DNA from: Engelhardtia mirabilis
Lineage (GTDB): Bacteria; Planctomycetota; UBA1135; GCA-002686595
Length of the DNA: 64,000 nt
Assembly (NCBI RefSeq): GCF_007748095.1
Contig: NZ_CP036287.1
Location: forward strand, 1,240,001 to 1,304,000
Direction of reading: 5' to 3'
Position 1 is the stretch's first letter. Each line of letters opens with the position of its first letter. Of this stretch, positions 1 through 8,877 are shown in pieces. The notes under the pieces are model-generated. The model saw only the letters and a program-made list of their open reading frames with translations, ran no database searches and was not told the DNA's origin. The position numbers and the translations under genes were made by a program.

Positions 1-1
1 G

Positions 2-28
2 GTGCTCGACGTGACTGGCGAGCTCTGA
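2..28 (+). CDS. 3' end of a gene with a VLDVTGEL tail (copy A)
   Basis: The first 28 bases read VLDVTGEL followed by TGA. The same C-terminal ending occurs at 4123-4149 (VLDVTGEF, stop) and near 7785-7808 (ILDVTGEL, stop lost). This is therefore the last few codons of a gene whose body lies outside the window, a member of a small local family. Function is unknown; only nine codons are visible. Confidence 0.5.
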   Translation: MLDVTGEL

Positions 29-70
29 GTCGCGCGTGTCGCGGGTGCTCGAGCCCGATCCCGCGCCCCT

Positions 71-364
71 TCAGTCGCCCCAGCGCCAGTCTCGAATCGA
101 CGGCAGGTCCACGCCCTCCTGGCGAATGTACCGCTCGTGCTCGGCCAGGCTGTCCGCCCCGTCGGCGCGCAGGGTCGGCACGCGCTCGACGACGTCCATG
201 GCCAGGTGGAAGCGGTCCATGTCGTTGAGGACCGTCATGTCGAACGGCGTGGTGATCGCGCCCTCCTCCTTGTAGCCGCGTACGTGCAGGTTCCCTTGGT
301 TCGTGCGTCGGTAGGTGAGGCGGTGGAGGAGCTGGAGCTTCATCAGGTTCACCACGTTGACCAT
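71..364 (-). pseudogene. Phosphoketolase (Xfp) C-terminal remnant with internal deletion
   Basis: The 97 residues match the C-terminus of xylulose-5-phosphate/fructose-6-phosphate phosphoketolase, which cleaves ketose phosphates to acetyl phosphate. Visible family signatures are HRLTYRRTNQGNLHVRGYKE, TTPFDMTVLNDMDRFHLAMD and the terminal DLPSIRDWRWGD. Complete enzymes are about 800 residues, so nearly 90 percent is missing. The first residues, VNVVNLMKLQ, match a family segment that normally lies roughly 30 residues before HRLTYRR; here the two are joined directly, so the remnant also carries an internal deletion. In-frame sequence before the ATG shows no phosphoketolase similarity and meets a stop about 54 bases upstream. 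No thiamine-diphosphate binding region survives, so it cannot be an active enzyme. Gene decay is the likely explanation. Confidence 0.85.
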
Positions 365-445
365 CCGATCGAGACCCGTCTCGAAGGGATCTTGAAGTAC
401 CGAGCATGACGCTGTTCATCGCAGTTCATGCCCTCCCCCCGCGAC

Positions 446-3400
446 TCAGTAGTATTCCCGACCCGTGCCCGCGCAGCGTGAGCAGGCCTCGGAGCTGTAG
501 ACGCGCCGCTTGCGCTTGTAGGTCTCCACCGCGTCGTAGCCCTTCATCCAGAGGCCCGTGCTCGTTGCCGTCGAGGAGACGTCGTAGTCGTCGACGAAGG
601 CCGAGGTGTCGACCCAGCCGTCGCCCCCACAGCCTCCGCAGACGCGGCTCGAGTAGGTCGCCTTCTGCGGGGCACTGTCCCCCGTGGGGAAGGCCGTCTC
701 GCCGTCGTGGTCCCACCACTTGAACAGGTCGCCGTACTCGGAGGCGACCTGCTCGTGCCAGCCGTCCTCCACCGAGTCCTGGGACTGGTCGAAGAAGCCG
801 TCTGTGAACCAAGTGCTGCGCGCCTCGCCGACCGAGGCGACCACCGGCGCCGGGGGCGGCTGCTTGTGGCCGATCAGCTCCAAGCGACCGGCCGCGTAGC
901 GCACCCCCGCCATCGCCTTGTCGCCTGGGTACAGGTGACGGCCGACGCCGCTGGGCAGTCCGCCCACGAAGGGGCCTTCGAAGCTGACCTGTTCGCGGTA
1001 GCACCAGGCCACGCCGCTCCCGTTCTCGCAGTTCCCCGCCAGGCCCTCGAACCAAAGCCCGTCAGGGACCTCGGCGTGGGCCGCGCGGTGGGCTGCGGTG
1101 AAGGCGTGCACCTCGAGGGCGAGGAAGGCCTGGCTGTCGCGCTGATACTCGACCAGCTCGACCCAGGGGTGCATGCCCTGGGGGCCCTCGGGCCGCGCGA
1201 ACCAGTGGGTCTGGCGCGCGTAGGGGTCGTACACCGGGCCGGTGTTGCGGGTCGTGTCCTCCAGGAACCAGCCGCTGCCGAAGGTCGCAGCCAGGCCAGC
1301 CCGCACGGTCTCGACCAGCCCCTTGGTGGCGGCCGTGTCCGAGCCCCACAGCACGAAGCGCGCGGTCAAGAGCTGCCGGTTGGTCTCGAGCTCGAGCCGC
1401 TTGGCGAAGGTCGGCGGCAGGGTGGCGAAGTCGACCTCACCCGCGGCGACCAGCTCGCGCAGGAGCGCCCCGACCTCGTCCAGGTCCAGGCGGCCACCGC
1501 ACACGGCCAGGGCCGCGGGTGGGAGCTCGCCCGCGACCTCCGCTGCACGGAGCTCGGCCCAGCGCGCGAGCGACAGGCGCGGCGGCGTCAGCACGAGCTC
1601 GGTGTAGCGACCGTCGCGGACCAGGTCGTAGCGCAGCTCGGACGAGCCGTCGCCACCGAACAGCCCGAGCAGGTCGATCGGTCGGCCGCCCTCGGACACG
1701 AAGCGATCGCTGGGCTGGACCCTGCCGGCCAGGGGGTCGCCGAGCACCTCGAGCACCGAGACCAACGGCTGCTCGCCGGCGGCGACGGCCGCGTTCCAGC
1801 GACCGAGGAGATCCTGGCCCACGGTCGCCTCGTGATCGGTCGCGATGTAGAGGGCCAGCTGATAGAGGTCGCCCTCGGGCTGGCCAGGGACGCTGACCGG
1901 GTAGACCATGCGATCGACGTAGACCCAGACCGGATGGCCATCGGGGCGCAGGCCGTCGAAGGTCGCGAGCCGCACCTGGAAGTCCTCCTTGCCGCCGGGC
2001 AGGTCCTCGACGCGCACGCGCCAGCCGTCGAGGGCGACGCCCAGGCGCTCGATCACCGCGTCCATCCACTGGTCCGCGGTGAAGCGCGCGGCCGCGTCCA
2101 CGTCCGGCACGGTCAGGAGGCCCAGCCGCACGGAAGCCTCCGAGTGCCAGTCGTCCTCGACGGTCCAGAGGTAGTCGCGCAGCACCGCCGGGTCCGGCCC
2201 CGTCTGCAGGTGCGTGGTCAGCGCCTGGCGCGGGCCGGAGTAGGGCAGGATCGGGTCGTCGAGCGCGCGCACGTAGGTGGCCAGGTCGACCTCGCCTTGG
2301 AGCTCGGGCGTCGCGTGGCCCGCGAAGCCCGACGGAGCGTCGGCGACGAGCTCGAGCACGACGCGCTCGAGCTCGGCCGGCACCGGCGGCAGCTCGACCG
2401 GGTCCAGGAGGTCGGCGATCCAGTCCGCCCTGCCGTCTCCGGGCCGCGGCGAGCCCAAGGCCGTGCAGTCGAGATACAAGCTCCAGCGCTCGATGTCGCT
2501 CGGCTCGTGGGTGTCCATGTCGTAGCCGGACGGGTCCTTGCTGAGGCAGAGGCTGATGTGCGGCAGCCACGTGCCGTCGGACTGCTCGGCCCGCATGCCC
2601 GGGCCCGGCGACAGGTAGAGGCAGCGCGAGCCCTCGGGCCGCAACGAGTCGGCCTGGACGCCGCCTTCCACCACCCAGCCCCGGGCGTGGGCCTCCAGGA
2701 TGCCGGCGAACCCCTCGAACCGCGCGTCGAGCTCGGCGCGCTGCTCGTCGGTCGGGTTGACGACCTCCGCGAAGCTGTAGGTCGCGTTCACATAGGACCC
2801 GAAGTCCGTCATGTGATGGGCCCAGCCCTCCGGGTCCTTGGGCAGCCCCTCGAGCGGCATCAGGCTCCAGGTCGGGGCACCTGCCTGGCGGTCGGAGAGC
2901 TCGCGGGGCGAGACCAGACCCTTGATGGGCTCGAGCCCCGTGTAGATCCCGGCCAGGATGGCCTCGACCGCGGCGGTGAAGCCGGCGTCCGTGGGAACAC
3001 CTCGGAAGCTCGACGGCTCGTGCGCAATCCAAGCCGGCAGCTCTTCGGCCAGGCGGGTGTTGGCGATCAGCCGCAGCTCCCACCAGCCTTCCTCGCCCCA
3101 GCTCTCACCCCGGGTCAAGAGGACGCGGATGAAGGGCGGCCGCTCTTCCTCCGTCGGCCGAATCAGGTCGGTGGCCTTGGCGTTGCTCGAGGTGGTGCTG
3201 GTCTCCAGCCCCCAGTCCCCCGCGGCAGCGGACATCACCGCGCCGAGCTTCTGGTAGTCAGCCTCGAGGGACGCGATCTCTGCCTCGCTCGGCCTGTAGG
3301 TCCTCCGAAAGCTCAGCTTGATCACCCAGAGGTTGACGGTGCTGAACCGGCTGAAGGTGTGCCGGCGCTTGGTGGGATCCCGCGTGTCGTCATTGGCCAT

Positions 3401-3610
3401 CCCGGCCGGCAGGACCGGCTCCCAGGACTCCTCGGCCAGGCGCGCGCCGCGCAGGCTGGCAAAGCCGTCTTCCATGCCGGCCTTGAGCGCCTCGAGGGTG
3501 GCGGTGAAGGCCGCGTCGTCGGGGACCTGGCGCGGGTACTCGACCTGGGCGGCGAGCGGCAGGCAGCACAGGGCGAGGGCGAACATGGAGCGCGAGAGGA
3601 GCTGGAGCAT
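446..3610 (-). CDS. Large secreted hypothetical protein with C-terminal CxxCxG pairs
   Basis: The product is 1054 residues and begins with a clear signal peptide (MLQLLSRSMFALALCCLPLAAQ), so it is probably exported. The body contains at least two, perhaps four, related modules of about 200 residues. Their openings resemble each other (PDDAAFTATLEALKAGMEDG; PTDAGFTAAVEAILAGIYTG), and later segments begin ADQWMDAVIERLGVALDGW and TKGLVETVRAGLAATFGSGW. The extreme C-terminus carries two CxxC pairs of DnaJ zinc-finger type, VCGGCGGDG and ACSRCAGTG, about 60 residues apart, which could bind a metal. I recognise no enzymatic family. It is transcribed alone, away from its neighbours on the plus strand. 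A 980-residue open frame on the opposite strand is its shadow: this strand has the signal peptide and the sensible composition. Confidence 0.85.
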   Translation of the reverse strand: MLQLLSRSMFALALCCLPLAAQVEYPRQVPDDAAFTATLEALKAGMEDGFASLRGARLAEESWEPVLPAGMANDDTRDPTKRRHTFSRFSTVNLWVIKLSFRRTYRPSEAEIASLEADYQKLGAVMSAAAGDWGLETSTTSSNAKATDLIRPTEEERPPFIRVLLTRGESWGEEGWWELRLIANTRLAEELPAWIAHEPSSFRGVPTDAGFTAAVEAILAGIYTGLEPIKGLVSPRELSDRQAGAPTWSLMPLEGLPKDPEGWAHHMTDFGSYVNATYSFAEVVNPTDEQRAELDARFEGFAGILEAHARGWVVEGGVQADSLRPEGSRCLYLSPGPGMRAEQSDGTWLPHISLCLSKDPSGYDMDTHEPSDIERWSLYLDCTALGSPRPGDGRADWIADLLDPVELPPVPAELERVVLELVADAPSGFAGHATPELQGEVDLATYVRALDDPILPYSGPRQALTTHLQTGPDPAVLRDYLWTVEDDWHSEASVRLGLLTVPDVDAAARFTADQWMDAVIERLGVALDGWRVRVEDLPGGKEDFQVRLATFDGLRPDGHPVWVYVDRMVYPVSVPGQPEGDLYQLALYIATDHEATVGQDLLGRWNAAVAAGEQPLVSVLEVLGDPLAGRVQPSDRFVSEGGRPIDLLGLFGGDGSSELRYDLVRDGRYTELVLTPPRLSLARWAELRAAEVAGELPPAALAVCGGRLDLDEVGALLRELVAAGEVDFATLPPTFAKRLELETNRQLLTARFVLWGSDTAATKGLVETVRAGLAATFGSGWFLEDTTRNTGPVYDPYARQTHWFARPEGPQGMHPWVELVEYQRDSQAFLALEVHAFTAAHRAAHAEVPDGLWFEGLAGNCENGSGVAWCYREQVSFEGPFVGGLPSGVGRHLYPGDKAMAGVRYAAGRLELIGHKQPPPAPVVASVGEARSTWFTDGFFDQSQDSVEDGWHEQVASEYGDLFKWWDHDGETAFPTGDSAPQKATYSSRVCGGCGGDGWVDTSAFVDDYDVSSTATSTGLWMKGYDAVETYKRKRRVYSSEACSRCAGTGREYY

Positions 3611-3891
3611 GGGCGTCTGGCGGGCTTGTGTCGGGACTCGCGAGTCTAGTGCCCGGCGACGAGGGCGCCAGCGCTGCTCACCAGCGCCTCAGGAGCCGTC
3701 ACCCGATCGGTGGAGACTGCGGGCGCGCGGGCCGAACCCAGTCCTGTGGTCGCTGCTTCGGGGGCGAGCGGCTGGCCCTGTCAGCCCAGGAACTCCACAG
3801 CCGCGAGCAGGGCTGACAGCAGTAGCACCAAGAGCTCGAGCTGGATCCGGACCTGGCCGAGCCCCTTGGTGTTCGCCCGCTTCACCTTCCG

Positions 3892-4149
3892 ATGGGATCG
3901 CTGCGCAGCGCCGACCTCCTGCGCGATGGCGAAGTCGTCCCTGACGCCCTCGTCCCCGCCGCGGGCTACGACCTGGCAACGGGCAGGATGACCGGGCTTC
4001 GGATCCGCACGCGCGCGCCGGGGACCTACATCCTCGAGTGCCGCTTCGAGGGCACCGGTGGACGAGAGATCGTGCAGCACCTCGAGAGCTTCGAGATCGC
4101 CGCCGCGACGCTTCCAGCGGTGGTTCTCGATGTGACCGGCGAGTTCTGA
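3892..4149 (+). pseudogene. Remnant of the VLDVTGEL-tail family (copy B)
   Basis: From about residue 17 this short frame reads DALVPAAGYDLATGRMTGLRIRTRAPGT, then a stretch ending FEIAAATLPAVVLDVTGEF and a stop. That matches the C-terminus of the longer gene at 6641 (copy C) in both protein and DNA. Copy C has over 300 residues before this region, while here the sequence upstream shows no matching coding frame, so this is most likely a 5'-truncated duplicate. The start at 3892 is simply the first ATG. The opposite-strand frame over the same DNA has no recognisable features. Role unknown. Confidence 0.55.
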
Positions 4150-4268
4150 AGTCGAGGCGCGCAGGTCACCGCGCGCGGCCACCTTCGATCCCCGGCTGAG
4201 AACAGGGCTTGTTCAACCGGGAGAACGCGCCACGCATCCAGCGTCCGCGGACACTCCAGCGCCGGCAC

Positions 4269-5318
4269 TCAGTCGACCCACCACCAAGCGAAGCCCGAGT
4301 AGTCGAGCGAGTTCGGAGGAAAGGCCGTTTCGAACTGGACCGCATCCAGGGACTGGAACGAGTCGAAGATCCCGTCGTCATCCGGGTCGTAGATCACGCT
4401 CTTGAGCAACTCGTCGGTCCCTGGAAACAGGCCGACATGGTGGAGCAGGTAGACCCGCCCATAGTCGAGATGGGTGCGTGGCACGATGGATCGGGCCGAG
4501 TCGAGCCCGATCAGGTCGGAGGGCCCGGCGACCTCGATCGGCGAGGCGCCGTCGACGGAGAGGTCCAGGGCGAAGATCGCGGGCGGACTCTGGGACAGGA
4601 CGTGGATGAACCGGCCGAAGGGGTCGAAGGCGATGAAGTCGGCCGAGCCCAGTCCGGATCCGCGGTAGACCTCCTCGCGGACGATCGGCGGTCGCGCGGA
4701 ACGACCCTGGGGTGGCACGAAGGATCCACCGCCGACGATCCCGATCGAGACTTGAAGGGATGACGATGGGTTGGGGACTCCGAGCGGAGTTGATGGAACC
4801 TGAGACGTGACGTCCCAGCCACCCGTCCAGCCGGGGATCGTCCACAGCTCGATGACCGTATCCCCGTTGCGAGCCGTCCCGGGAACGATCAGGCGGTTGC
4901 CGAGCTGGGTGCGGATCTCTCCGAGGTCGAAGCTGACCGAGCAGGTCACCGAGGACTCGAACCACTCGTCGGTCGCGGGGTCGAGTTCCCGACTCCACAG
5001 CACGATCTGACGCTCACCCTGAGCGTAGCGGACCTCGCGGGTGATGTTCGGCGAGTGCAGCACGCGGAGCGCGCCCTCGGGCGCGGCTTCGCCCGAGGGC
5101 GTCCGACTCGGGGCGGTCCACTCCGTCGGAGGCTCGGAGGACTCGAGCGGAGGCCTCGCACTCGGCGAAGAGTCGTCTTCCGTCCGAACTCCGAACTCCG
5201 ATAGGACGAGGGCTGAGGCCACCGCGAAGAGGGCGGCCCCGACGACGCCTGCCCGCGCCGTTCCGCTCGAGGAGTGGGGCGGCGGGTTCCAACCGAGACC
5301 GATTCGAGATTTGTTCAC
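4269..5318 (-). CDS. Membrane-anchored or secreted hypothetical protein
   Basis: The protein is about 349 residues if it starts at the GTG at 5318, which has an AAGGGGG stretch a short distance upstream; the frame is open a further ten codons. Residues about 20-42 form one hydrophobic segment (AGVVGAALFAVASALVLSEF), followed by a Ser/Pro/Glu-rich linker. The rest is a beta-rich domain with Trp and Gly repeats, including FIAFDPFGRFIHVLSQSPPAIFALDLS, which resembles a propeller blade, and an Asp-rich YDPDDDGIFDSFQS near the C-terminus that looks like a calcium-binding loop. I do not recognise a family. It probably sits on the outer face of the membrane. It is followed on the same strand by nothing for 100 bases. 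Confidence 0.75.
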   Translation of the reverse strand: MNKSRIGLGWNPPPHSSSGTARAGVVGAALFAVASALVLSEFGVRTEDDSSPSARPPLESSEPPTEWTAPSRTPSGEAAPEGALRVLHSPNITREVRYAQGERQIVLWSRELDPATDEWFESSVTCSVSFDLGEIRTQLGNRLIVPGTARNGDTVIELWTIPGWTGGWDVTSQVPSTPLGVPNPSSSLQVSIGIVGGGSFVPPQGRSARPPIVREEVYRGSGLGSADFIAFDPFGRFIHVLSQSPPAIFALDLSVDGASPIEVAGPSDLIGLDSARSIVPRTHLDYGRVYLLHHVGLFPGTDELLKSVIYDPDDDGIFDSFQSLDAVQFETAFPPNSLDYSGFAWWWVD

Positions 5319-5407
5319 TCCTGGCCCCCTTGGCAATCGATGTCGCAATGACCGCAGTCCGCAACCGGGCTGACGTTCTCGGGCCAGCCCCCTGTCGGCA
5401 TGTCGGG

Positions 5408-6133
5408 CTAGCTGACCTGGCAGGCAGCCGGGTCGACATCGTTCGACGGGTCGTCGTCGCAGTTCAACTCCAGGAGCTCGGCCAGATCGTGGTTGTCGAT
5501 GCAGTCCTCGGCCTTCTCCTTGTTCGCAGGCTCATTCCACTTCTCGGAGAGCAGGGCGATCTTCTTACACATCGCTTCGATCTGCCCCTGCTGGGCTGCC
5601 GTGAGCCCGTCGAGGCAGTGCGGCGGATCCCCCTCGAGCGCGCTGCCACCGACCTGGCCGATCGCCTCGCAGAGCAACTTCGCGGCGGAGGAGTCGATCG
5701 CGAGGTGCAGGCACGACGTCGAGTCGGTCCCTTCGTCGTCCTTCGGAACTCCGAGGCAGACATGCATGAGCTCGTGGATGATCGTGCCCTTGATCGCGCC
5801 CTGGGTATACCCCTCTGCCTTGGCCGGGTTGCCCGCGGCGTAGAGTTCGGTGATCTCGGGGAACGCGGCGGCGAAGGTGAGGGTGTACAGCGTGAGCGCC
5901 GGCTTGTCGCCCGAGAACGACGCCGAACCGAGCTTGTTGGTGTTGGTGTAGCTGTCCGTCGTGAACAGGTAGTCGCCGCCCGCGATCCCGACGAGTCCCT
6001 CTGCCATCTCCTTGCAGCCTGTCAGGGGAATCTGGAGCAGTGTCCCTGGGGCAGGCGGCGGTTGATTCTGGGCCGAGCTGGGGGACATCCACGCTGCGGC
6101 GACAATGAGGAGGGTGATCAGGCTCCTGGGCAT
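5408..6133 (-). CDS. Secreted protein with an HExxH-type motif
   Basis: The 241-residue product starts MPRSLITLLIVAAAWMSPSSAQ, a good signal peptide; an upstream ATG at 6172 would add 13 residues in front of it and is less likely. The centre contains IIHELMHVCLGVPKDDEG. HELMH fits the HExxH zinc-ligand motif of metallopeptidases, with Asp/Glu residues following, although no third ligand can be assigned with confidence. Eight or more Cys (GCKEM, HVCLG, TSCLHL, KLLCEAIG, PPHCL, MCKK, DCIDN, LNCDD) suggest disulfides after export. The C-terminus is acidic. It could be a small zinc protease or a structural relative that has lost activity; HExxH alone is weak evidence. The gene lies 89 bases upstream of the next minus-strand gene. 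Confidence 0.75.
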   Translation of the reverse strand: MPRSLITLLIVAAAWMSPSSAQNQPPPAPGTLLQIPLTGCKEMAEGLVGIAGGDYLFTTDSYTNTNKLGSASFSGDKPALTLYTLTFAAAFPEITELYAAGNPAKAEGYTQGAIKGTIIHELMHVCLGVPKDDEGTDSTSCLHLAIDSSAAKLLCEAIGQVGGSALEGDPPHCLDGLTAAQQGQIEAMCKKIALLSEKWNEPANKEKAEDCIDNHDLAELLELNCDDDPSNDVDPAACQVS

Positions 6134-6214
6134 AGCGAGTTCTCGAAAGAAGATTTGAGCCACGGAAGACAAAGTCCGGTCGACGAACTCCGTTGGAGAG
6201 TTCGGGCGATGGTC

Positions 6215-6652
6215 TCAACGTGATGGGGATCCGGATTCGTCGGCGAAATCACCAAATAGTTCGGCAGTCGTCTCGAGCGCCTGACAGGGGCCGAGGCTCG
6301 GTCCGGACTGAGGCCCCGATTGGATGCCGGAACCGGACCAGGCTTGGGTCCTATGCCTCGGAGCGCCCTTGCACGGGTGTCCGAGGGGCGGGATGGCGCA
6401 ACCGAGGCGCTGGAACACCGCGTGGCCTCGACCGAGGTCCTGCGCGGGAACGGCGAAATCCTGCTCGGCAAACCCGCGGGCGAGCTGGGGTGTATCGAAA
6501 TAGTGGACGGTCTCGCCCGCCCACCGGCCGACTTGGCGATCGACGCTCCAGTGCTCGTTGTCGGCATCCGGATTGAAGGCGTCGATTGCAGCTACCTCGA
6601 GTTGGACGGCACCTGAAAGGGGATCGCAGCCCAGTCTCCGGTGGAGCTCCAC
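6215..6652 (-). CDS. Possible small hypothetical protein (uncertain)
   Basis: This open frame encodes 145 residues. The middle (IDAFNPDADNEHWSVDRQVG; ETVHYFDTPQLARGFAEQDF) has the mixed composition of a real protein, but the C-terminal third is Pro/Ser/Gly-rich and low in character. No family, signal peptide or strong ribosome binding site was seen. The opposite strand also has a plausible 98-residue frame over 6320-6616. The start overlaps the proposed start of the plus-strand gene at 6641 by 12 bases, so at most one of the two starts is likely right. Either strand, or neither, may be coding. Confidence 0.3.
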   Translation of the reverse strand: MELHRRLGCDPLSGAVQLEVAAIDAFNPDADNEHWSVDRQVGRWAGETVHYFDTPQLARGFAEQDFAVPAQDLGRGHAVFQRLGCAIPPLGHPCKGAPRHRTQAWSGSGIQSGPQSGPSLGPCQALETTAELFGDFADESGSPSR

Positions 6653-7690
6653 CGCGGCCGGCCCCTGCCAGCACGGGTCGTGGATGGCGCGGGCGACGAG
6701 TGGCAGAGTCCCGTCGATCTCTCGCCGCCGCTCAGCAGTGGAACTGGCGTCGGCCTGGCGATCGACCGCGGCCTGCGGGCGACGGTGACCTCACCCCTGG
6801 CCCTGCCCTTCGACGCTGCGGACGCGCGCCTCGTAGTCCGCGCCGACGATCGGTGGGCGCGGTTCGTCGTTCCGGAACCTGTGGAGCCCGAGGCATGGGT
6901 AGGGGACGACTTCGCGATCGAGCTCCAAGAGGTCTTCGACGTTGCACCGATCCTGCGCTCCGGCGCGCCCCTCGGTGGATTGCACCTCGCCGTGCACTCG
7001 GTCGATCGACTCCCGCCGGTCGACCAGCGCAGCGGCGGGATGCTCGAGTCGATCACCGAGAGTCTGTGGGTGGAGACACCCGAGGGGTTCGAGCTTCCGA
7101 TTGGCGCGGAGGGCATGCCGGCGGGGCGCTATCGAGCCGCGTTCATCGGCATGGACGACGCCAGCGGTCTGTTCCTGAACCCCGAGGAGCTCGACCTCGG
7201 CCCGACGACCGGGAGCGAAGTCGTGTTGTGGGTCGAGGCCGCGCCCGCTGCGGAGCGCGTCGCCGTATCCGTCCATCTGCGCTTCGCCGCGACGCTCGAC
7301 CAGGTCCTGGCCAACTGTGGCGGGCAGATGAACGTGACGCTCAGCGCGTTGGATGGGTCGCAGCTCTCGGGCGGCGCGCCGCGGATCACGCACTTCCTGT
7401 TGGGTGACCGCACCGCGACTCGCGTGGACGAGTGGACCGCCGCCTTCACCCCCGACGACGGCTTCGCGGCCGGTGACTGCCTCCTGGGCATTCGACCGAT
7501 CGGGTTCAGCGCGCGGTTGACCCTCGACACGTCGGCGCCGGTGGTAGCAGTCGGGGTTCCGCCCCTGGGGCTGGTCGAGCTGCGCCCGGCGCAGGGCGAA
7601 GCCGACGCGATCGTCTCCGCCGCGGGCTACGACCTGGCCACGGGCAGGATGTCCGGGCTGCGGGTCCGGACTCGCGCGCCGGGCACCTAG
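6641..7690 (+). pseudogene. VLDVTGEL-tail family protein interrupted by TAG (copy C)
   Basis: The frame begins at a GTG and runs 349 codons of beta-rich sequence to RTRAPGT, then hits TAG at 7688-7690. The same frame continues without another stop, reading ALECRFEGADGGEIVQRLES and on to ILDVTGEL at about 7808. This is exactly the ending of copies A and B, where the equivalent of the TAG is a Tyr codon (TAC in copy B). The terminal TGA seen in A and B is replaced by TCG, so the readthrough frame runs on to 7990. It thus has both a premature stop and a lost stop, and looks decayed. No signal peptide is visible and a stop lies 24 bases upstream of the GTG, so the 5' end may also be missing. Function unknown. 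Confidence 0.65.
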
Positions 7691-7869
7691 GCCCTCGAGT
7701 GCCGCTTCGAGGGCGCCGACGGCGGAGAGATCGTGCAGCGCCTCGAGAGCTTCGAGATCCGCGCCGCGGCGCTTCCGGCGGTGATTCTCGATGTGACCGG
7801 CGAGCTCTCGGTTCCGCGCGGCGCGAACCACCCGGCGCGGCGAGGGGCCGCGCCGGGTCGTCGCCGACC

Positions 7870-8877
7870 TCAGCTACAGAAGGGCGGCGGCGGCGGGGAC
7901 TCGGGCTCCGGCTCGCGCTCGGGTTCCGGTTCGGGCTCCGGCTCGGGCTCCGGCTCGGTGGGCACGTTCAGGGTCGTGTCGGTCGCGTAGGGATACAGCT
8001 CGATGCCGATCGGCAGCTCGACCTGGATCACCATGCCCTCGGCCAGGTCGGAGTAGGCGGCTGGGGAGCCGTCGGCGAACTGTTTGAAGGTGACCGCACC
8101 GGCGGGGAAGTAGACCGAGACGCCCAGCAGGGCCAGGCCCGCGGGGCCGATGCCCTGCACGCGCCCGGTCAGCTTGATCGTCGACTCGGCGTCCTCGCGG
8201 TTGATCTCCTTGGCGTTGAAGCCGCCGGCGGCGTTGAACTCGCCGTCGACGACGAGCCACTCACCGACGGTCAGGTCCGCCAGGGACTCGAAGCCGGCCA
8301 GGTCCGTCTCGGGCGTGACCTGGAAGACCAGGTTGCCCATGGAGATCGAGCTCGCGGTCTTCGCGACCAGGAAGCCGCGCACGTCGGCCACGCTGCCGGT
8401 GCCCATGGACAGGGCGACGTTGGCCGAAATGGTGCTCGTCACGGTCACGCGACTGGCGCCGCTGAGTTGCAGACCGGAGGCCTTGGCCGGATCGAGGACC
8501 GCGGCCTGGGTCGTGAACCCGAAGTCCTTCTTCAGCGTGCCGGCGGGCACGGCCACGTGGCCCTGGCCGGCCCCGTCGAGAACTCCGGTGAGCGTGCCGT
8601 AGGGCTGGGCGGGGTCCACGTGCAGGGTCCCGATGCCCGGCAGGGGCAGGCCGCTGCGCAGGTCGCTGCCGACCAGCACGAAGTAGGGGGCGCCAGGCGT
8701 GCCCTCGAGGGTCAACAGGCCCGGGTCCTGGGCGCCCATCAGCGCCTGCAGGGGGAAGGCACCCGCCTGGTGGTAGTTGACCAGCAGGCTGGCGTTGGGG
8801 TGGTTGGTCTCTTGGGCCTGGCAGATCGACCCGATCGCGATGGCGAGCAGGGCGGTGCGGACGGGGGAGAGTTGCAT
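7870..8877 (-). CDS. Secreted DUF5666-like protein with Glu-Pro repeat tail
   Basis: Start at 8877 gives a 335-residue protein with signal peptide MQLSPVRTALLAIAIGSICQAQ; the frame stays open far upstream, but that sequence is Pro/Arg-rich and not credible. Residues about 130-290 contain paired small beta-barrel modules (VRGFLVAKTASSISMGNLVFQV with TVGEWLVVDGEFN, and IKLTGRVQGIGPAGLALLGVSVYF with LAEGMVIQVELP). This is the pattern of DUF5666, a domain of unknown function found in exported proteins. The N-terminal half (PYFVLVGSDLRSGLPLPGIGTLHVDP) resembles the beta-sandwich tail used elsewhere in this window. The C-terminus is a Glu-Pro repeat followed by a Pro run and FCS. It is divergent from the gene at 9216. 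Confidence 0.8.
   Translation of the reverse strand: MQLSPVRTALLAIAIGSICQAQETNHPNASLLVNYHQAGAFPLQALMGAQDPGLLTLEGTPGAPYFVLVGSDLRSGLPLPGIGTLHVDPAQPYGTLTGVLDGAGQGHVAVPAGTLKKDFGFTTQAAVLDPAKASGLQLSGASRVTVTSTISANVALSMGTGSVADVRGFLVAKTASSISMGNLVFQVTPETDLAGFESLADLTVGEWLVVDGEFNAAGGFNAKEINREDAESTIKLTGRVQGIGPAGLALLGVSVYFPAGAVTFKQFADGSPAAYSDLAEGMVIQVELPIGIELYPYATDTTLNVPTEPEPEPEPEPEPEREPEPESPPPPPFCS
7895..7960 (+). repeat. Short tandem repeat GGCTCSGGCTCS encoding Glu-Pro
   Basis: An imperfect hexamer repeat (ggctcc/ggctcg/ggttcc) encodes the EPEPEPEPEP tail of the minus-strand gene at 7870. Such tracts are prone to slippage, so the repeat number may vary among relatives. It likely forms an extended linker or wall-spanning segment. 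Confidence 0.7.

Noticed and set aside
707..3649. A 980-residue open frame on the + strand
   Set aside because: It lies opposite the 1054-residue signal-peptide gene and has His/Arg/Gly/Val-rich composition typical of GC-biased shadows.
7895..7960. CRISPR-like or regulatory tandem repeat
   Set aside because: It is a short in-frame hexamer repeat coding for Glu-Pro inside a secreted protein; no spacers are present anywhere in the window.
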